A stretch of 64,000 nt of DNA, taken from Mesorhizobium sp. GTDB lineage: Bacteria; Pseudomonadota; Alphaproteobacteria; Rhizobiales; Rhizobiaceae. The notes beneath the pieces are model-generated. The model ran no database searches. It was given only the letters and a program-made list of their open reading frames with translations, and was not told the DNA's origin. Positions within the stretch are counted from its first letter, which is position 1, and every line of letters starts with the position of its first letter. Shown piece by piece: positions 16,660 to 25,625 of the stretch. Location: positions 434,001-498,000 of the forward strand of contig SAKE01000001.1 of NCBI GenBank assembly GCA_004017275.1. The letters are read 5' to 3'. A program made the position numbers and the translations under genes.

Positions 16660-17994
16660 TCAATCGCTCAGGCCGTCGCGGATGGCTGAGAAATAGCGAT
16701 CGGTTCCGACCTGGCCGCCCTTGAGCGCAACCTCCAGTCCGTCGATCGCCTTGACGCGAGAATGGGCAACGCAGAGCGGAGAACCCGGCGAAGCGGGCAG
16801 CGGCATGCGAATTGTCAGCGCATCGACACCCATCTCGCCGAGGGCGTGGCTCGATGTGTCGCCGCCGGCAATGACCACGCGCCGCAAACTCTGTTCGATC
16901 GTCAGGCTGCGAAGGATTTCTCCGAGGCAGCGGCCAAGCCTGTGGCGGGCGCCTTCCTGCCGGTCGATTTCGGCGCCCCTGTCGGCGGTGGGACCAAGCG
17001 CGGTGTAGAGGATGACGCTGCGCCCGGATTGTAGGCTGGCACTGCCGCTTGCCGTTACGCGGGCGATCGCCTGCTGCGAAGCCTCCGAAACCAGTTCGAC
17101 CGGATCGATTTCGATACCGTCGAAACCGTCGTTCAGGGCGTGTCGGATCTGCCGTTCGGTAGTTGGGGAGCAACTGCCCGAGACAATGGCTATCCGGTCG
17201 GCGGCACCCGGCGGTGTGAAGCCTGGTCCAGCGCTGACGATGTCATTCGACACCCATTCGGCCAGCAACGCATACTCGACCCCGGACGAGCCGACGACAA
17301 AGGAACCGCCTGGCTTGCGAACGCGCCAGATCTCCTTGCCGGCCAGAGCCTGCGTTTCCAGATTGTCGACATCGAGAAGCACGATGGCGGTGCCGTTTCC
17401 GGTCAGGTGATCGAACGCTGCCGATCGCGACGCCGACTGCAGCGTCGCAAGGTCGACAAGCCCAGAGCTCAGCGCCGTTTGCCGTGACAGATGGATCAGC
17501 AGATCGGACTCAGCCATCGGCGTCGTCGGGTGGCGGCTCATCACAGGGTGGCGGTCGATGCGGAAATATTGGTCGCGATAGGCGGCGAACAGATGGCCGA
17601 AGGCGGTGTAGCGCTTGAGCTGCGGCGCGCCGACCAGCAGCGGAACGCTGGCTTGCGCGAACACCGACCGGCCGATCTCGATGGCCCGGCCGATGCTGCC
17701 GATCATCGGGCTGGAATCGAAGGTCGAGCACACCTTGTAGTGGCAGATCTCGGCGTTGAGTGTCTTCAGCCAGGCGAAAGCATCGCGCAGATGCGTGTCC
17801 ATCCATCGCGGCGTCTCGCTGCGGCTGGTGCCGGCCAGTCCGATCGCCCGGCAACGAGCAAACCGTGAAAGCAGGGCCTCGTCCGGCTGGCGCATGAACA
17901 GCACCGTCGGCACGCCGCCGAGTTCGAGCGCCTCCATGACGTCGGTCGAGCCGGTCAGGTCGTCGCCATAATAGCTGAGAAGCAGCTCCTGCAT
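16660..17994 (-). CDS. oiaK: 3-oxo-isoapionate kinase, DUF1537/four-carbon acid sugar kinase family (OiaK)
   Basis: A 444-residue protein of the four-carbon acid sugar kinase family. The N-terminal sugar-binding domain starts with SYYGDDLTGSTDVMEAL; the C-terminal nucleotide-binding domain carries IVSGSCSPTTERQI and VIAGGDTSSHAL. Family members phosphorylate threonate, erythronate or 3-oxo-isoapionate with ATP. It sits four bases after a RuBisCO-like protein gene in a locus with all the other D-apiose enzymes, so 3-oxo-isoapionate 4-phosphate is the expected product. The ATG at 17994 is the first start compatible with the conserved N-terminus; an erythronate kinase is less likely because no PdxA-like or class II aldolase partner is present. 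Confidence 0.82.
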   Translation of the reverse strand: MQELLLSYYGDDLTGSTDVMEALELGGVPTVLFMRQPDEALLSRFARCRAIGLAGTSRSETPRWMDTHLRDAFAWLKTLNAEICHYKVCSTFDSSPMIGSIGRAIEIGRSVFAQASVPLLVGAPQLKRYTAFGHLFAAYRDQYFRIDRHPVMSRHPTTPMAESDLLIHLSRQTALSSGLVDLATLQSASRSAAFDHLTGNGTAIVLLDVDNLETQALAGKEIWRVRKPGGSFVVGSSGVEYALLAEWVSNDIVSAGPGFTPPGAADRIAIVSGSCSPTTERQIRHALNDGFDGIEIDPVELVSEASQQAIARVTASGSASLQSGRSVILYTALGPTADRGAEIDRQEGARHRLGRCLGEILRSLTIEQSLRRVVIAGGDTSSHALGEMGVDALTIRMPLPASPGSPLCVAHSRVKAIDGLEVALKGGQVGTDRYFSAIRDGLSD

Positions 17995-17998
17995 CGTC

Positions 17999-19249
17999 TC
18001 AGGCCGCCTTGCCATCGCCGAATTTTTCGATCGACCGCGCCAGTTCGGGATGGTCCAGGGCGAAGTCGGCCAGCGGAATGCCATCGACCGCCGCCTGCCA
18101 GGCTTGCTGCACGGCGCGCACGCCAGCGCCCGGCCCGTCCGGATGGCTGACGATGCCGCCGCCGCAGAGATAAAGAAGATCGACTGTCCGTCCAGTCCGC
18201 GCATATGTCTCGGGTGCCTGGCCGCCCCACTGGCCGGAGCCGGCGACCGGCAGGACGCAGTCCTCAGGTGAGAAGATCGGCGTCGTCACGGCCTTGAAGG
18301 ATTCGACGAAGGAGTCGTCCGGCTCCCAGTATTTCGATTGGATGCCGTTGATCTGGAACTGGTCGACGCCGAGCAGCCGCCAGAACTGCTGCCAGACCTT
18401 GAAGTCCATACCGAGGCCTGGGTGGCGGGTGAGGATGTCCCAACCGTTGCGATGGGCGTGCAGCACCAGGCTGGAGCGTTTTCTCAAGAACGCCATGCCG
18501 CCGAAACCAATCGAATTGATGTTTATAACAGCGCAATTGCCGCCGGACTTCGCCACCAGATCGTGGTTGCGCATCATCTCGTCCGGGTCGGCATGCGAGA
18601 TACCGAAGGCATACATCACCTTCCTGCCGGTCTTCTGCTCATGGTCGAGCACGAGCGGCATGATCGCCTTCACGCGTTCCGACAGGGGCGAGTAGGCCGG
18701 GCTCATCAGCTTCTCGTCGTCCTTGATGAAATCGACGCCGGCGGCGATCAGTTCCGCCACCATTGCCGCTGTCTCGTGCGGTCGCAGCCCGAGAGCCGGC
18801 TTGACGATCGTGCCGATGATCGGACGGTTCGTCACACCAGTCATCCGGCGGCTGCCGGCGACACCGAACTGCGGGCCGGGATGCGCGCCGCGAAAATCCT
18901 CCGGCAACTTCATATCGATGACGCGGACCCCGGTGAGGCCTTTGATCGAATAGGTGCCGCCGATGGCAATCGTCATCAGCGCCGAAAGATCGGTACCGAT
19001 GGCATCGAACGGAAAGGCGATATCGACATCGGCGCGTCTGAACGGCCCGTTGCCGTCATCGGGAAGCGACGGCCGCTCGGCATCGGCCAGGGGCCGGATC
19101 GCCAGCACGCGCGCCGCCACCCGGGCCTTCAGTTCCTCGGTCTCGCCGGGCAGCGCGACGAAGGTGCCGGTCGACTGGTCGCTGGCGATCTTGGCCGCCA
19201 GGGCTTCGATGCTTCCAGGCGTCTCGATGCGATAGGTGAGGGTGATCAT
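17999..19249 (-). CDS. oiaX: RuBisCO-like protein, probable 3-oxo-isoapionate-4-phosphate decarboxylase (OiaX)
   Basis: A 416-residue form IV RuBisCO homologue. It keeps the metal/carbamate motif as DFIKDDE (Lys176, Asp178, Glu179 counted from the chosen start) and the Lys of IVKPALGL (Lys150), so metal-dependent enolate chemistry is likely. In D-apiose catabolism such proteins either decarboxylate 3-oxo-isoapionate 4-phosphate to L-erythrulose 1-phosphate (OiaX) or cleave it by transcarboxylation/hydrolysis (OiaT). The nearby erythrulose-phosphate isomerases EryH and EryI favour the decarboxylase. The ATG at 19249 fits the start of homology. It is the first gene of the oiaX-oiaK unit and has the operator-like repeat upstream. 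Confidence 0.85.
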   Translation of the reverse strand: MITLTYRIETPGSIEALAAKIASDQSTGTFVALPGETEELKARVAARVLAIRPLADAERPSLPDDGNGPFRRADVDIAFPFDAIGTDLSALMTIAIGGTYSIKGLTGVRVIDMKLPEDFRGAHPGPQFGVAGSRRMTGVTNRPIIGTIVKPALGLRPHETAAMVAELIAAGVDFIKDDEKLMSPAYSPLSERVKAIMPLVLDHEQKTGRKVMYAFGISHADPDEMMRNHDLVAKSGGNCAVININSIGFGGMAFLRKRSSLVLHAHRNGWDILTRHPGLGMDFKVWQQFWRLLGVDQFQINGIQSKYWEPDDSFVESFKAVTTPIFSPEDCVLPVAGSGQWGGQAPETYARTGRTVDLLYLCGGGIVSHPDGPGAGVRAVQQAWQAAVDGIPLADFALDHPELARSIEKFGDGKAA

Positions 19250-19283
19250 GGTCCGCTGTCTCAGCCGAGGCGTTCGAAAAAGG

Positions 19284-19315
19284 TACACCAGTGTCCGAAA
19301 TCTGGTATAATGAGT
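19284..19315. promoter_or_regulatory. Apiose operator-like site in the oiaX/gntR divergent region
   Basis: CTGGTATAATGAGT (19302-19315) matches sites at 27512 and 28506. A second inverted half, TACACCAG (19284-19291), pairs with CTGGTATA across a 10-base spacer. It lies 35 bases before oiaX and 109 before the GntR gene, a fit for a FadR-type GntR repressor controlling both. Confidence 0.6.
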
Positions 19316-19423
19316 ACATAAGTATTGCAAGTCATATCCGGCAGGCGGTTCGACAGGCGACAATTTCCGGGAATTGTAGCGGCAATGTTAGATAGGGCCG
19401 GGTCAAGGGAGTGATTCGCGACG

Positions 19424-20137
19424 ATGAACCGTTCGGAACCGATTGTCCGGCGCAAGCTTTCCGACGAGGTCTTCTTGCGGCTGAAGCGCCTGATCACCAG
19501 TGGCGAATTGATGCCGGGCGACGACATGCCGTCGGAGCGCGAGCTGATGGAGCGCTTCGAGGTCGGCAGGCCGGCGATCCGCGAGGCGATGCAGGCGCTG
19601 AGCAATATGGGCCTGGTCGCGATCTCGCATGGCGAGCGCGCCAAGGTACTGCAGCTGACCGCCAAGTCGATCATCAAGCAGGTCGACGGTGCCGCCAAGA
19701 TCATCCTGTCGTCATCGAAGGACACGCTCGAGCACCTGAAGACCGCGCGCATCTTCTTCGAACGCGGCATGGTCAGGGAAGCTGCCGAAAAGGCCACCGC
19801 CGAGGATGTGCAGCGGCTGCGGGCCACCGTTGCCGAACAGCGCGGCTTTCGCGGCGATTCCGAAGCCTTCATTTCCGCCGACATGAAATTCCATACACAG
19901 ATCGCCGCGATCTCCGGCAACCCGATCTATGTGGCCGTCAGCGAGGCGATGCTCGGCTGGCTGAAGGAATACCACACCGAAATGCTGATCTGGACCGGCA
20001 AGGAAAAGTTCACGCTGACCGAGCACGAAGAGATCATCGGCCGCATCGAGAAGAAGGATGCCGATGGCGCCGAGAAGGCAATGATCAAGCATCTCGAACG
20101 CTCGCGCGCGCTCTACGTGATGAACTCCGAAAAGTAA
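19424..20137 (+). CDS. FadR-type GntR regulator of the apiose genes
   Basis: A 237-residue GntR protein with an N-terminal winged helix (residues about 12-75, including MPSERELMERFEVGRPAIREAM) and a C-terminal FCD ligand domain with metal-site candidates in the ADMKFH segment and the EHEE and KHLERS segments. It resembles NanR-type members of the FadR subfamily. It is divergent from oiaX and is followed after two bases by the convergent apnL stop. The repeated CTGGTATRATSA sites make it the best candidate repressor for oiaX, the importer operon and apnO. The inducer is unknown; apionate or a phosphorylated product is likely. Confidence 0.88.
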   Translation: MNRSEPIVRRKLSDEVFLRLKRLITSGELMPGDDMPSERELMERFEVGRPAIREAMQALSNMGLVAISHGERAKVLQLTAKSIIKQVDGAAKIILSSSKDTLEHLKTARIFFERGMVREAAEKATAEDVQRLRATVAEQRGFRGDSEAFISADMKFHTQIAAISGNPIYVAVSEAMLGWLKEYHTEMLIWTGKEKFTLTEHEEIIGRIEKKDADGAEKAMIKHLERSRALYVMNSEK

Positions 20138-20139
20138 CG

Positions 20140-21978
20140 TCAGCCGAGCCGTGTGGTCGCATAAGGCGCCATCACCAGATGGTCTCGGCCGAAAGCGGAA
20201 ATGTCGACCCGCACGTCGTTCGCCGTGAGGTTCGCCAGCCACGCGACAGTCTTGCCCGAGGCGGAGCGGCCGGCCAGCGCCAGCACCTTGGTCTCGTCGC
20301 TCGTCCTTGCCCCGACATGCGCAAGGCCGGCCAGTTCGCAAAGCCCCTTGATCGCCTGGAAGAGCGGGCGGGGCGATCCGTCCGCGATGGGTTCTCCGGA
20401 TGACGCGAGCACGCCGAACGGTCCGGTGAAACTAGAGAGCGTCAGCATCTCCAGTCCGGCGGGCGCGACACGCGCGGCATAGCCGATCGTCCATGCCGCC
20501 GCGAACTGGCCGGCATGGCGCGGGTCGCGATCGGCCATGGCGACGCGCTGTCCCTGCGGATTGGGCTTGGTCGCGCCGCCATAGGGGTTCTGCCGCATGA
20601 CAATCGTCGACGGGCCGATCCGGTAGGGCCTTGTCCCGAAGATTGCACGCGCCGACTGGGTGATGAAAGGCAGTGCCTCCAGCGATTGCATGACGCTGAG
20701 ATCGTCGGCGGCGTGCACGATCGGACAGGTGCAGTGGGTGACGAAATCGAGCTGGTCTGCCGGCACGCGTTTGCGGTTGAGTTCGGTGAAATAGCTGAAC
20801 ATGCCGCCGCCGAGGCGGATATCGGGGAAGGCGCGCCGCGCTGCGGCATAGACCCCTTCGAGCGGCGGACACTCAGGCCATGCGCTACCCGGCGGTGTCG
20901 ATTGCCGGTCGACCGAAGGCGAGACGGCAACAGCCGAAAGTTTCAGCCCGGTCTCGCGCACCAGGCCGGCGACGCCCGACAGCTCGGTGTCTAGATCGCC
21001 GGTGCACGCAACGACGCATTCGAGGGTCGTTTCGGCTGCGTAGGCGGTTGCGAGCCGGGCGAAAGCACGCAAGGCGTCGAGCCCATGGCCACGCGTCGGG
21101 TCGTAGTGAAACAGCAGCTGTTGTGGGCCAAGTGTCGTCAGCGTGGAGAGGTTTGCCAGCGCCGTCTCGACATCCTCGGGATAAATGACCACGCCGATAT
21201 CCGGCAGCCTTGGTCCGGTCTCGCCGAGTTCGACACAGACCGGTTCGCTGGCCACGGCAGCCGCCGGCGCTTTGCCTTCATCCGTGATGCGCAGGCTGAT
21301 CGTCTGGCGCAGGGGTTGGCCGGCAGGCAGCATATAGGGCCATGGTAGCGCCAGCGGCCGCACATAGGTCTTGTAGGACGCGTCCGACCAGTTGCGCTGG
21401 TCTTCCATCTCGAATGTATCGCCTTCCATCCGGCATTCGGCAGTGACGCCAGGCCGTACCTGATGGGTGATGGCGCGGATATCCTTGAAAGGCTGCCAGG
21501 GGTCGATCAGTTCGGGAAGCTTTGTCGCCACCACGTGGCCGTCCGTATGCTCGACCGTGACCGGGCTGCCGGCCAGCCCGGCGATCGGATGCAGGACGCA
21601 GAAGCCGCAGCGGTTGGTCTCGAAATCGCTTTCCGGCAGCGCGTTGACGTCGAAGACCAGCTCGCCGTCGGCCGAGCCCTTGATCGTGGCGCGAAAGCCG
21701 AGCCGGCTTCCGTCCGACCCGGTGCAGGTTGCGGAATAGCTGATCGTGAAGCTCTCGGCGTCCTGGTCGATGACGAGGTCCGTCAGTGTGGGCTCATAAG
21801 TGCCCCAGTCGCGGTCGCGCACGATATAGGCGATGGCGCGCAGCACCTCGGTGCCGCCATGACGGATGGTGCGCAGATTGCCGTTGACGAAGTCGGCGCT
21901 GAGCGCACCTGCGCTAAGCCTGACCGGCTCGGCCTCGACCGAACGCGTGCCGAAGAGCAGGAAGTCTTCGGACGTCAT
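20140..21978 (-). CDS. apnL: D-apionate lactonase (ApnL)
   Basis: A 612-residue protein whose N-terminal part looks like a beta-rich domain and whose middle resembles a glycosidase-like barrel (LDFVTHCTCPIVHAADD). It has no signal peptide, so it should act in the cytoplasm. Length, context and the absence of any other lactonase fit ApnL, which opens apionolactone, the product of the apiose dehydrogenase, to D-apionate. It overlaps the apsD stop as ATGA, so dehydrogenase and lactonase are coupled. I recognise it mostly from the neighbourhood; residues of the active site are not assigned. Confidence 0.75.
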   Translation of the reverse strand: MTSEDFLLFGTRSVEAEPVRLSAGALSADFVNGNLRTIRHGGTEVLRAIAYIVRDRDWGTYEPTLTDLVIDQDAESFTISYSATCTGSDGSRLGFRATIKGSADGELVFDVNALPESDFETNRCGFCVLHPIAGLAGSPVTVEHTDGHVVATKLPELIDPWQPFKDIRAITHQVRPGVTAECRMEGDTFEMEDQRNWSDASYKTYVRPLALPWPYMLPAGQPLRQTISLRITDEGKAPAAAVASEPVCVELGETGPRLPDIGVVIYPEDVETALANLSTLTTLGPQQLLFHYDPTRGHGLDALRAFARLATAYAAETTLECVVACTGDLDTELSGVAGLVRETGLKLSAVAVSPSVDRQSTPPGSAWPECPPLEGVYAAARRAFPDIRLGGGMFSYFTELNRKRVPADQLDFVTHCTCPIVHAADDLSVMQSLEALPFITQSARAIFGTRPYRIGPSTIVMRQNPYGGATKPNPQGQRVAMADRDPRHAGQFAAAWTIGYAARVAPAGLEMLTLSSFTGPFGVLASSGEPIADGSPRPLFQAIKGLCELAGLAHVGARTSDETKVLALAGRSASGKTVAWLANLTANDVRVDISAFGRDHLVMAPYATTRLG

Positions 21979-23009
21979 TTCAGCAAGGCGTCGAGTTGCA
22001 CCGGCTCGCGGCTCGCGGCACCGGCGTAAGCAGCTTCGACCAGCGCGAACGTTTTGAGATTGTCCGCGCCCGAGGTCGCCGGCTCCACGCCCTTTGTCAG
22101 GCAATCGACCCAGTGCCGCTGGATGGCGACGACGCTTTCCTGGATGTTGTGCCAGGGCCGCGACGCCCAGGGCAGCAGCGGCGGCGAAACGTCGGTCACG
22201 GCCGTGCCGCTCTTGCCGGTGACGGTGAGCCGATATCCTTGCGCCAGTCGGATCGTGCCATCGCTACCGTCGATCTCGATGAGCGTTTCGGGAAACGGCT
22301 CGGTGGCAAGCTTCGTTGCGTAGCTGCAGTCGACCACGGAGGTTGCGCCACTGTTGTGATCCATCAGCATCGTCGCGACGTCCTCGCCTGCAATACCGGG
22401 GTTGATGCGCGCCGTTCGCGTGGCGATGGTAGACACGTCGCCGAGCAGGAAACGGGCAATGTCGAGACTGTGGATGCCGAGATCCTCGATGATGAAGCGC
22501 TTTCCCGTCGCCAGATAGGGCTGGCCGGAAAATACATCGTAGGCGGAGCGGAAGGAGATGCGTCCGAAGAAAGGCGTGCCGATCTCGCCGCTGTCGAGCA
22601 CGGCGCGCACCGCCTGGATCGGCGACTGCCAGCGAAAATTCTCATGCACCATCAGTGGCACACCGGCTTGCGCGCATGCCCTGACCATCGCCTTTGCGTC
22701 GGCAAGCGTCGGCGCGAACGGCTTTTGGCAGATCACCGGAACGCGGTGGGCGGCCGCCATTTCGACAAGCGGACGATGGCTGGGCGCGGTGGTCGCGATG
22801 TCGACGAAGTTGAGGCTCTCGCCTGCAAAAAGTTCCGCCGCATCGGTATAGCGCTTGGCAATGCCGAACTGATCGCCGACGATCTTGAGCCGCTCCGGAT
22901 CACGGTCGCAGATCGCGACGATCGAGGCGCCTGCTATGTCGCGCCAGGCATGCATCTGGTTGACGGCGAAGAACCCGCAGCCGATCAGCGCTCCACGCAA
23001 CTCCGCCAT
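21975..23009 (-). CDS. apsD: D-apiose dehydrogenase, Gfo/Idh/MocA family (ApsD)
   Basis: A 344-residue NAD(P)-dependent oxidoreductase. The Rossmann fold begins at GALIGCGFFAVNQMHAW (residues about 5-21). The usual EKP motif reads CQKPFAP (about residue 95), keeping the catalytic Lys, and the IEDLGIHSLDIARFLLG helix carries the His of the active site. It oxidises apiose to the lactone. It follows the permease by two bases and overlaps apnL. myo-Inositol-type dehydrogenases belong to the same family, so the substrate call depends on the linked apnL, apnO, oiaK and oiaX genes. Confidence 0.82.
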   Translation of the reverse strand: MAELRGALIGCGFFAVNQMHAWRDIAGASIVAICDRDPERLKIVGDQFGIAKRYTDAAELFAGESLNFVDIATTAPSHRPLVEMAAAHRVPVICQKPFAPTLADAKAMVRACAQAGVPLMVHENFRWQSPIQAVRAVLDSGEIGTPFFGRISFRSAYDVFSGQPYLATGKRFIIEDLGIHSLDIARFLLGDVSTIATRTARINPGIAGEDVATMLMDHNSGATSVVDCSYATKLATEPFPETLIEIDGSDGTIRLAQGYRLTVTGKSGTAVTDVSPPLLPWASRPWHNIQESVVAIQRHWVDCLTKGVEPATSGADNLKTFALVEAAYAGAASREPVQLDALLK

Positions 23010-23011
23010 GC

Positions 23012-24076
23012 TCAGCCCGCCTTTGCCATCTGCATCAAGGTGACACGTTGCTGCAGCCGGCGCTGCGCCTGGTCGACGACGACGGCGACGATGATGACGA
23101 GACCCTTGATCACCATTTGCCAGAACGAACTCACACCCATCATCACCAATCCGTCCGAAAGAATGCCGATGACGAAGGCGCCGACAATGGTGCCGCCGAT
23201 GGTGCCGCGGCCGCCCGACATCGAGGTGCCGCCGAGCACTGCCGCCGCAATGGCGTTGAGCTCGAAACTCTCGCCCGTCGCGGGATGCGAGGCCATCAGC
23301 TCGGACGAGATGATCAGGCCGACGATCGCCGCGCAAAAACCGGAGAACATGTAGACGAACATCTTCACCATGTTGACACGGACGCCCGAAATCCTCGACG
23401 CCCGTTCATTGCCGCCGACGGCGAAGATGTGGCGGCCGAGCGGCGTGTATTTGGCGAGATAGGCGGCTCCCAGTGCGACGACGATCAGGATCCAGATCGC
23501 CACCGGCAGGCCGAGCAGCCGGCCGGCGCCGAGGAAGCCGAAACCGGTGGTGCCAAGCTCCGGCTTGCCGACGAGGTTGGGGAAGGTGCGGCCATCCGAC
23601 GACAGCAGCGCCAGGCCGCGCGCCACATAGAGCACGCCGAGCGTGGCGATGAACGGCGCGACATTCAGCCTCGTGATCAGCAAGCCGTTGATGGCGCCGA
23701 TCAGGATGCCGACGGCAAGCGTGATCAGCGCGATCTCGAAGACGTTGAAATAGATGGTGTAGCCGATCTGCAGGTCGATGCCGTTCAGCACGAGATAGCC
23801 GGCCACCATGCCGCACAGGCCGACGATCGAGCCGACCGACAAGTCGATGCCGCCGGTGATGATGACGAAGGTCATGCCCATCGCCAGGAAGGCGTTCAGT
23901 GCCACATGCTTCGACATCAGGATCAGATTGGCGGTCGACAGGAAATTCGGCGCCGCGATCGAGAAGAAGATCAGGACAGCGATAAGCGCGATGAAGGTCC
24001 TGAGCTTCATCAGCGTCAACAACACGGAACCGCTGGAAGCGGAGGGAGCGGCCGCCTTGGCCGGGATGTCAGTCAT
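23012..24076 (-). CDS. RbsC-type ABC transporter permease (apiose importer)
   Basis: A 354-residue polytopic membrane protein with about ten helices, the GGIDLSVGS motif near residue 75 and the SGGRGTIGGTIVGAFVIG segment near the C-terminus. It pairs with the ATPase upstream, whose stop it overlaps by eight bases. The ATG at 24076 was chosen because it lies next to that stop; an upstream ATG at 24115 would extend deep into the ATPase gene. It is paralogous to EryF. D-apiose as substrate is inferred from the enzymes encoded directly downstream. Confidence 0.9.
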   Translation of the reverse strand: MTDIPAKAAAPSASSGSVLLTLMKLRTFIALIAVLIFFSIAAPNFLSTANLILMSKHVALNAFLAMGMTFVIITGGIDLSVGSIVGLCGMVAGYLVLNGIDLQIGYTIYFNVFEIALITLAVGILIGAINGLLITRLNVAPFIATLGVLYVARGLALLSSDGRTFPNLVGKPELGTTGFGFLGAGRLLGLPVAIWILIVVALGAAYLAKYTPLGRHIFAVGGNERASRISGVRVNMVKMFVYMFSGFCAAIVGLIISSELMASHPATGESFELNAIAAAVLGGTSMSGGRGTIGGTIVGAFVIGILSDGLVMMGVSSFWQMVIKGLVIIVAVVVDQAQRRLQQRVTLMQMAKAG

Positions 24077-25625
24077 GGGCGGTGCTCTCCGTGCGTGGGG
24101 CCGGTCCGTGGCCAAGCGCCGATGCAGCCACGAGCGCCGCCTCCGTCGCCTCGGCGCGTTCGAACATGCCGGTCAGTTTTCCGTTGCTCATCACCGCGAT
24201 GCGGTCGGACAATGCCATCACCTCGTCGAGATCGGAGGTCGCAAAGAGAATCCCCAAACCGTCGCGGGACAGTTTGCGCATGGTGCGGAAGACGTCTGCC
24301 TTGGCGCCGACATCGATGCCTCGGCTGGGCTCGTCCATCAAAAGCACCTTGGGTTCGGTGAGCAGCGCCTTGCCGATCACCACCTTCTGCTGGTTGCCGC
24401 CCGACAGCGACGACACTTCCTGCGCCGGGTCGGCGACCTTGATCGCCAGCTCCCGCACCATCTGTGTCACCGCCTGCCTCTCGTCGGCGCCACGAATATG
24501 GAACAGGCGGGCAAATCGCGACAGGCTGGCCAGCGTCAAATTGCTGGCGACCGAGAGGATCGACACCAGCCCTTCGCGCTGACGGTCCTCGGGGATCAGT
24601 GCCAGCCCACGCCGTATGCGCCGCGTCGTGTCACGCTCCCTCACCTGTTTGCCGCCAATGAAGATCGCGCCCGTCGAATGGCCGTGGCGGCCCATGATAC
24701 AGTCGAACAGTTCGCTGCGCCCGGCGCCCATCAGGCCGTATATGCCGAGGATCTCGCCGGCGCGCAGCGACAGCGAGACATGGTCGACGGCAAGGCCGCC
24801 AGTGGGGCGCGGCAGGCAGATCTCCTCGGCACGGAAGATCTCCTCGCCCGGGAGATGGCCGTCGGCCTTGGCGAAGTCCTTGGCGTCGGAGCCGATCATC
24901 TGACGAACGATCCACTGCGTGTCGACGTTTTTCATCTCCTCCTGGCCGGTGATGCGCCCGTCGCGCAACACGGTGATGTAGTCGCCGATGCGGATCAGCT
25001 CTTCCAGCCGGTGCGAGATGTAAACGATCGCCACGCCGCGCGCCTTGAGGTCGGCGATCACCTTGAACAGGATCTCGACCTCCGCAGCACTCAACGCCGA
25101 GGTCGGCTCATCCATGATCAGGATGCGCGCGTCGAGCGAGACCGCCTTGGCAATCTCGACCAGTTGCTGTTGGCCGATGCGCAGATCCTCGACCAGCATG
25201 TCGGGCCGGATGCCGGCTTGCAGGCGTTCCAGAAATTCCGCAGCGCGGTTTTCCTGTTCCTTGCGGTCGATCTTGCCGAAGCGGTTGGTGATCTCCCGAG
25301 TGGCGAAAATGTTCTCGGCGACGCTCATGTTGCCGAAAAGGTTCAACTCCTGGAACACCATGCCGATGCCGCGGTTCACCGCATCGCCTGATGATGAGAA
25401 GGAAACCTCTTCGCCCTCCAGCAGGATGCGGCCGGCTGTCGGCCGTTCGACACCGGCGATGATCTTCATCAGCGTCGACTTACCGGCGCCGTTCTCGCCG
25501 ACCAGCACATTGACCGCGCCCTTGCGGACCTCGAAATTGGCGCGCTTGACCGCGACGGTGCCGGAATAGACCTTGGAGACGTCCTCCAGCTTCAGAATAA
25601 TCTCGCGCTCTGCGATCGCGCTCAT
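24069..25625 (-). CDS. RbsA-type ABC transporter ATPase (apiose importer)
   Basis: A 518-residue protein with two ABC domains. The first has Walker A GENGAGKST (about residue 42), the LRIGQQQLVEIAKAV signature and LIMDEPTSAL; the second has the degenerate GLMGAGRSE and LSGGNQQKV. The layout is the same as EryE, so only one catalytic site is expected to be complete. The ATG at 25625 overlaps the DUF2291 stop as ATGA. It powers the importer formed with the permease and the binding protein at 26357-27298. Confidence 0.92.
   Translation of the reverse strand: MSAIAEREIILKLEDVSKVYSGTVAVKRANFEVRKGAVNVLVGENGAGKSTLMKIIAGVERPTAGRILLEGEEVSFSSSGDAVNRGIGMVFQELNLFGNMSVAENIFATREITNRFGKIDRKEQENRAAEFLERLQAGIRPDMLVEDLRIGQQQLVEIAKAVSLDARILIMDEPTSALSAAEVEILFKVIADLKARGVAIVYISHRLEELIRIGDYITVLRDGRITGQEEMKNVDTQWIVRQMIGSDAKDFAKADGHLPGEEIFRAEEICLPRPTGGLAVDHVSLSLRAGEILGIYGLMGAGRSELFDCIMGRHGHSTGAIFIGGKQVRERDTTRRIRRGLALIPEDRQREGLVSILSVASNLTLASLSRFARLFHIRGADERQAVTQMVRELAIKVADPAQEVSSLSGGNQQKVVIGKALLTEPKVLLMDEPSRGIDVGAKADVFRTMRKLSRDGLGILFATSDLDEVMALSDRIAVMSNGKLTGMFERAEATEAALVAASALGHGPAPRTESTAHD

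Noticed and set aside
17999..19249. True RuBisCO large subunit or methionine-salvage enolase
   Set aside because: The protein is too short for form I, no small subunit or phosphoribulokinase is present, and the neighbours are sugar acid genes with a DUF1537 kinase.
19306..19311. TATAAT inside the CTGGTATAATGAGT site as a -10 promoter box
   Set aside because: The same sequence recurs before minus-strand genes, where it would face the wrong way, and no -35 box is correctly spaced. An operator explains all three copies better.
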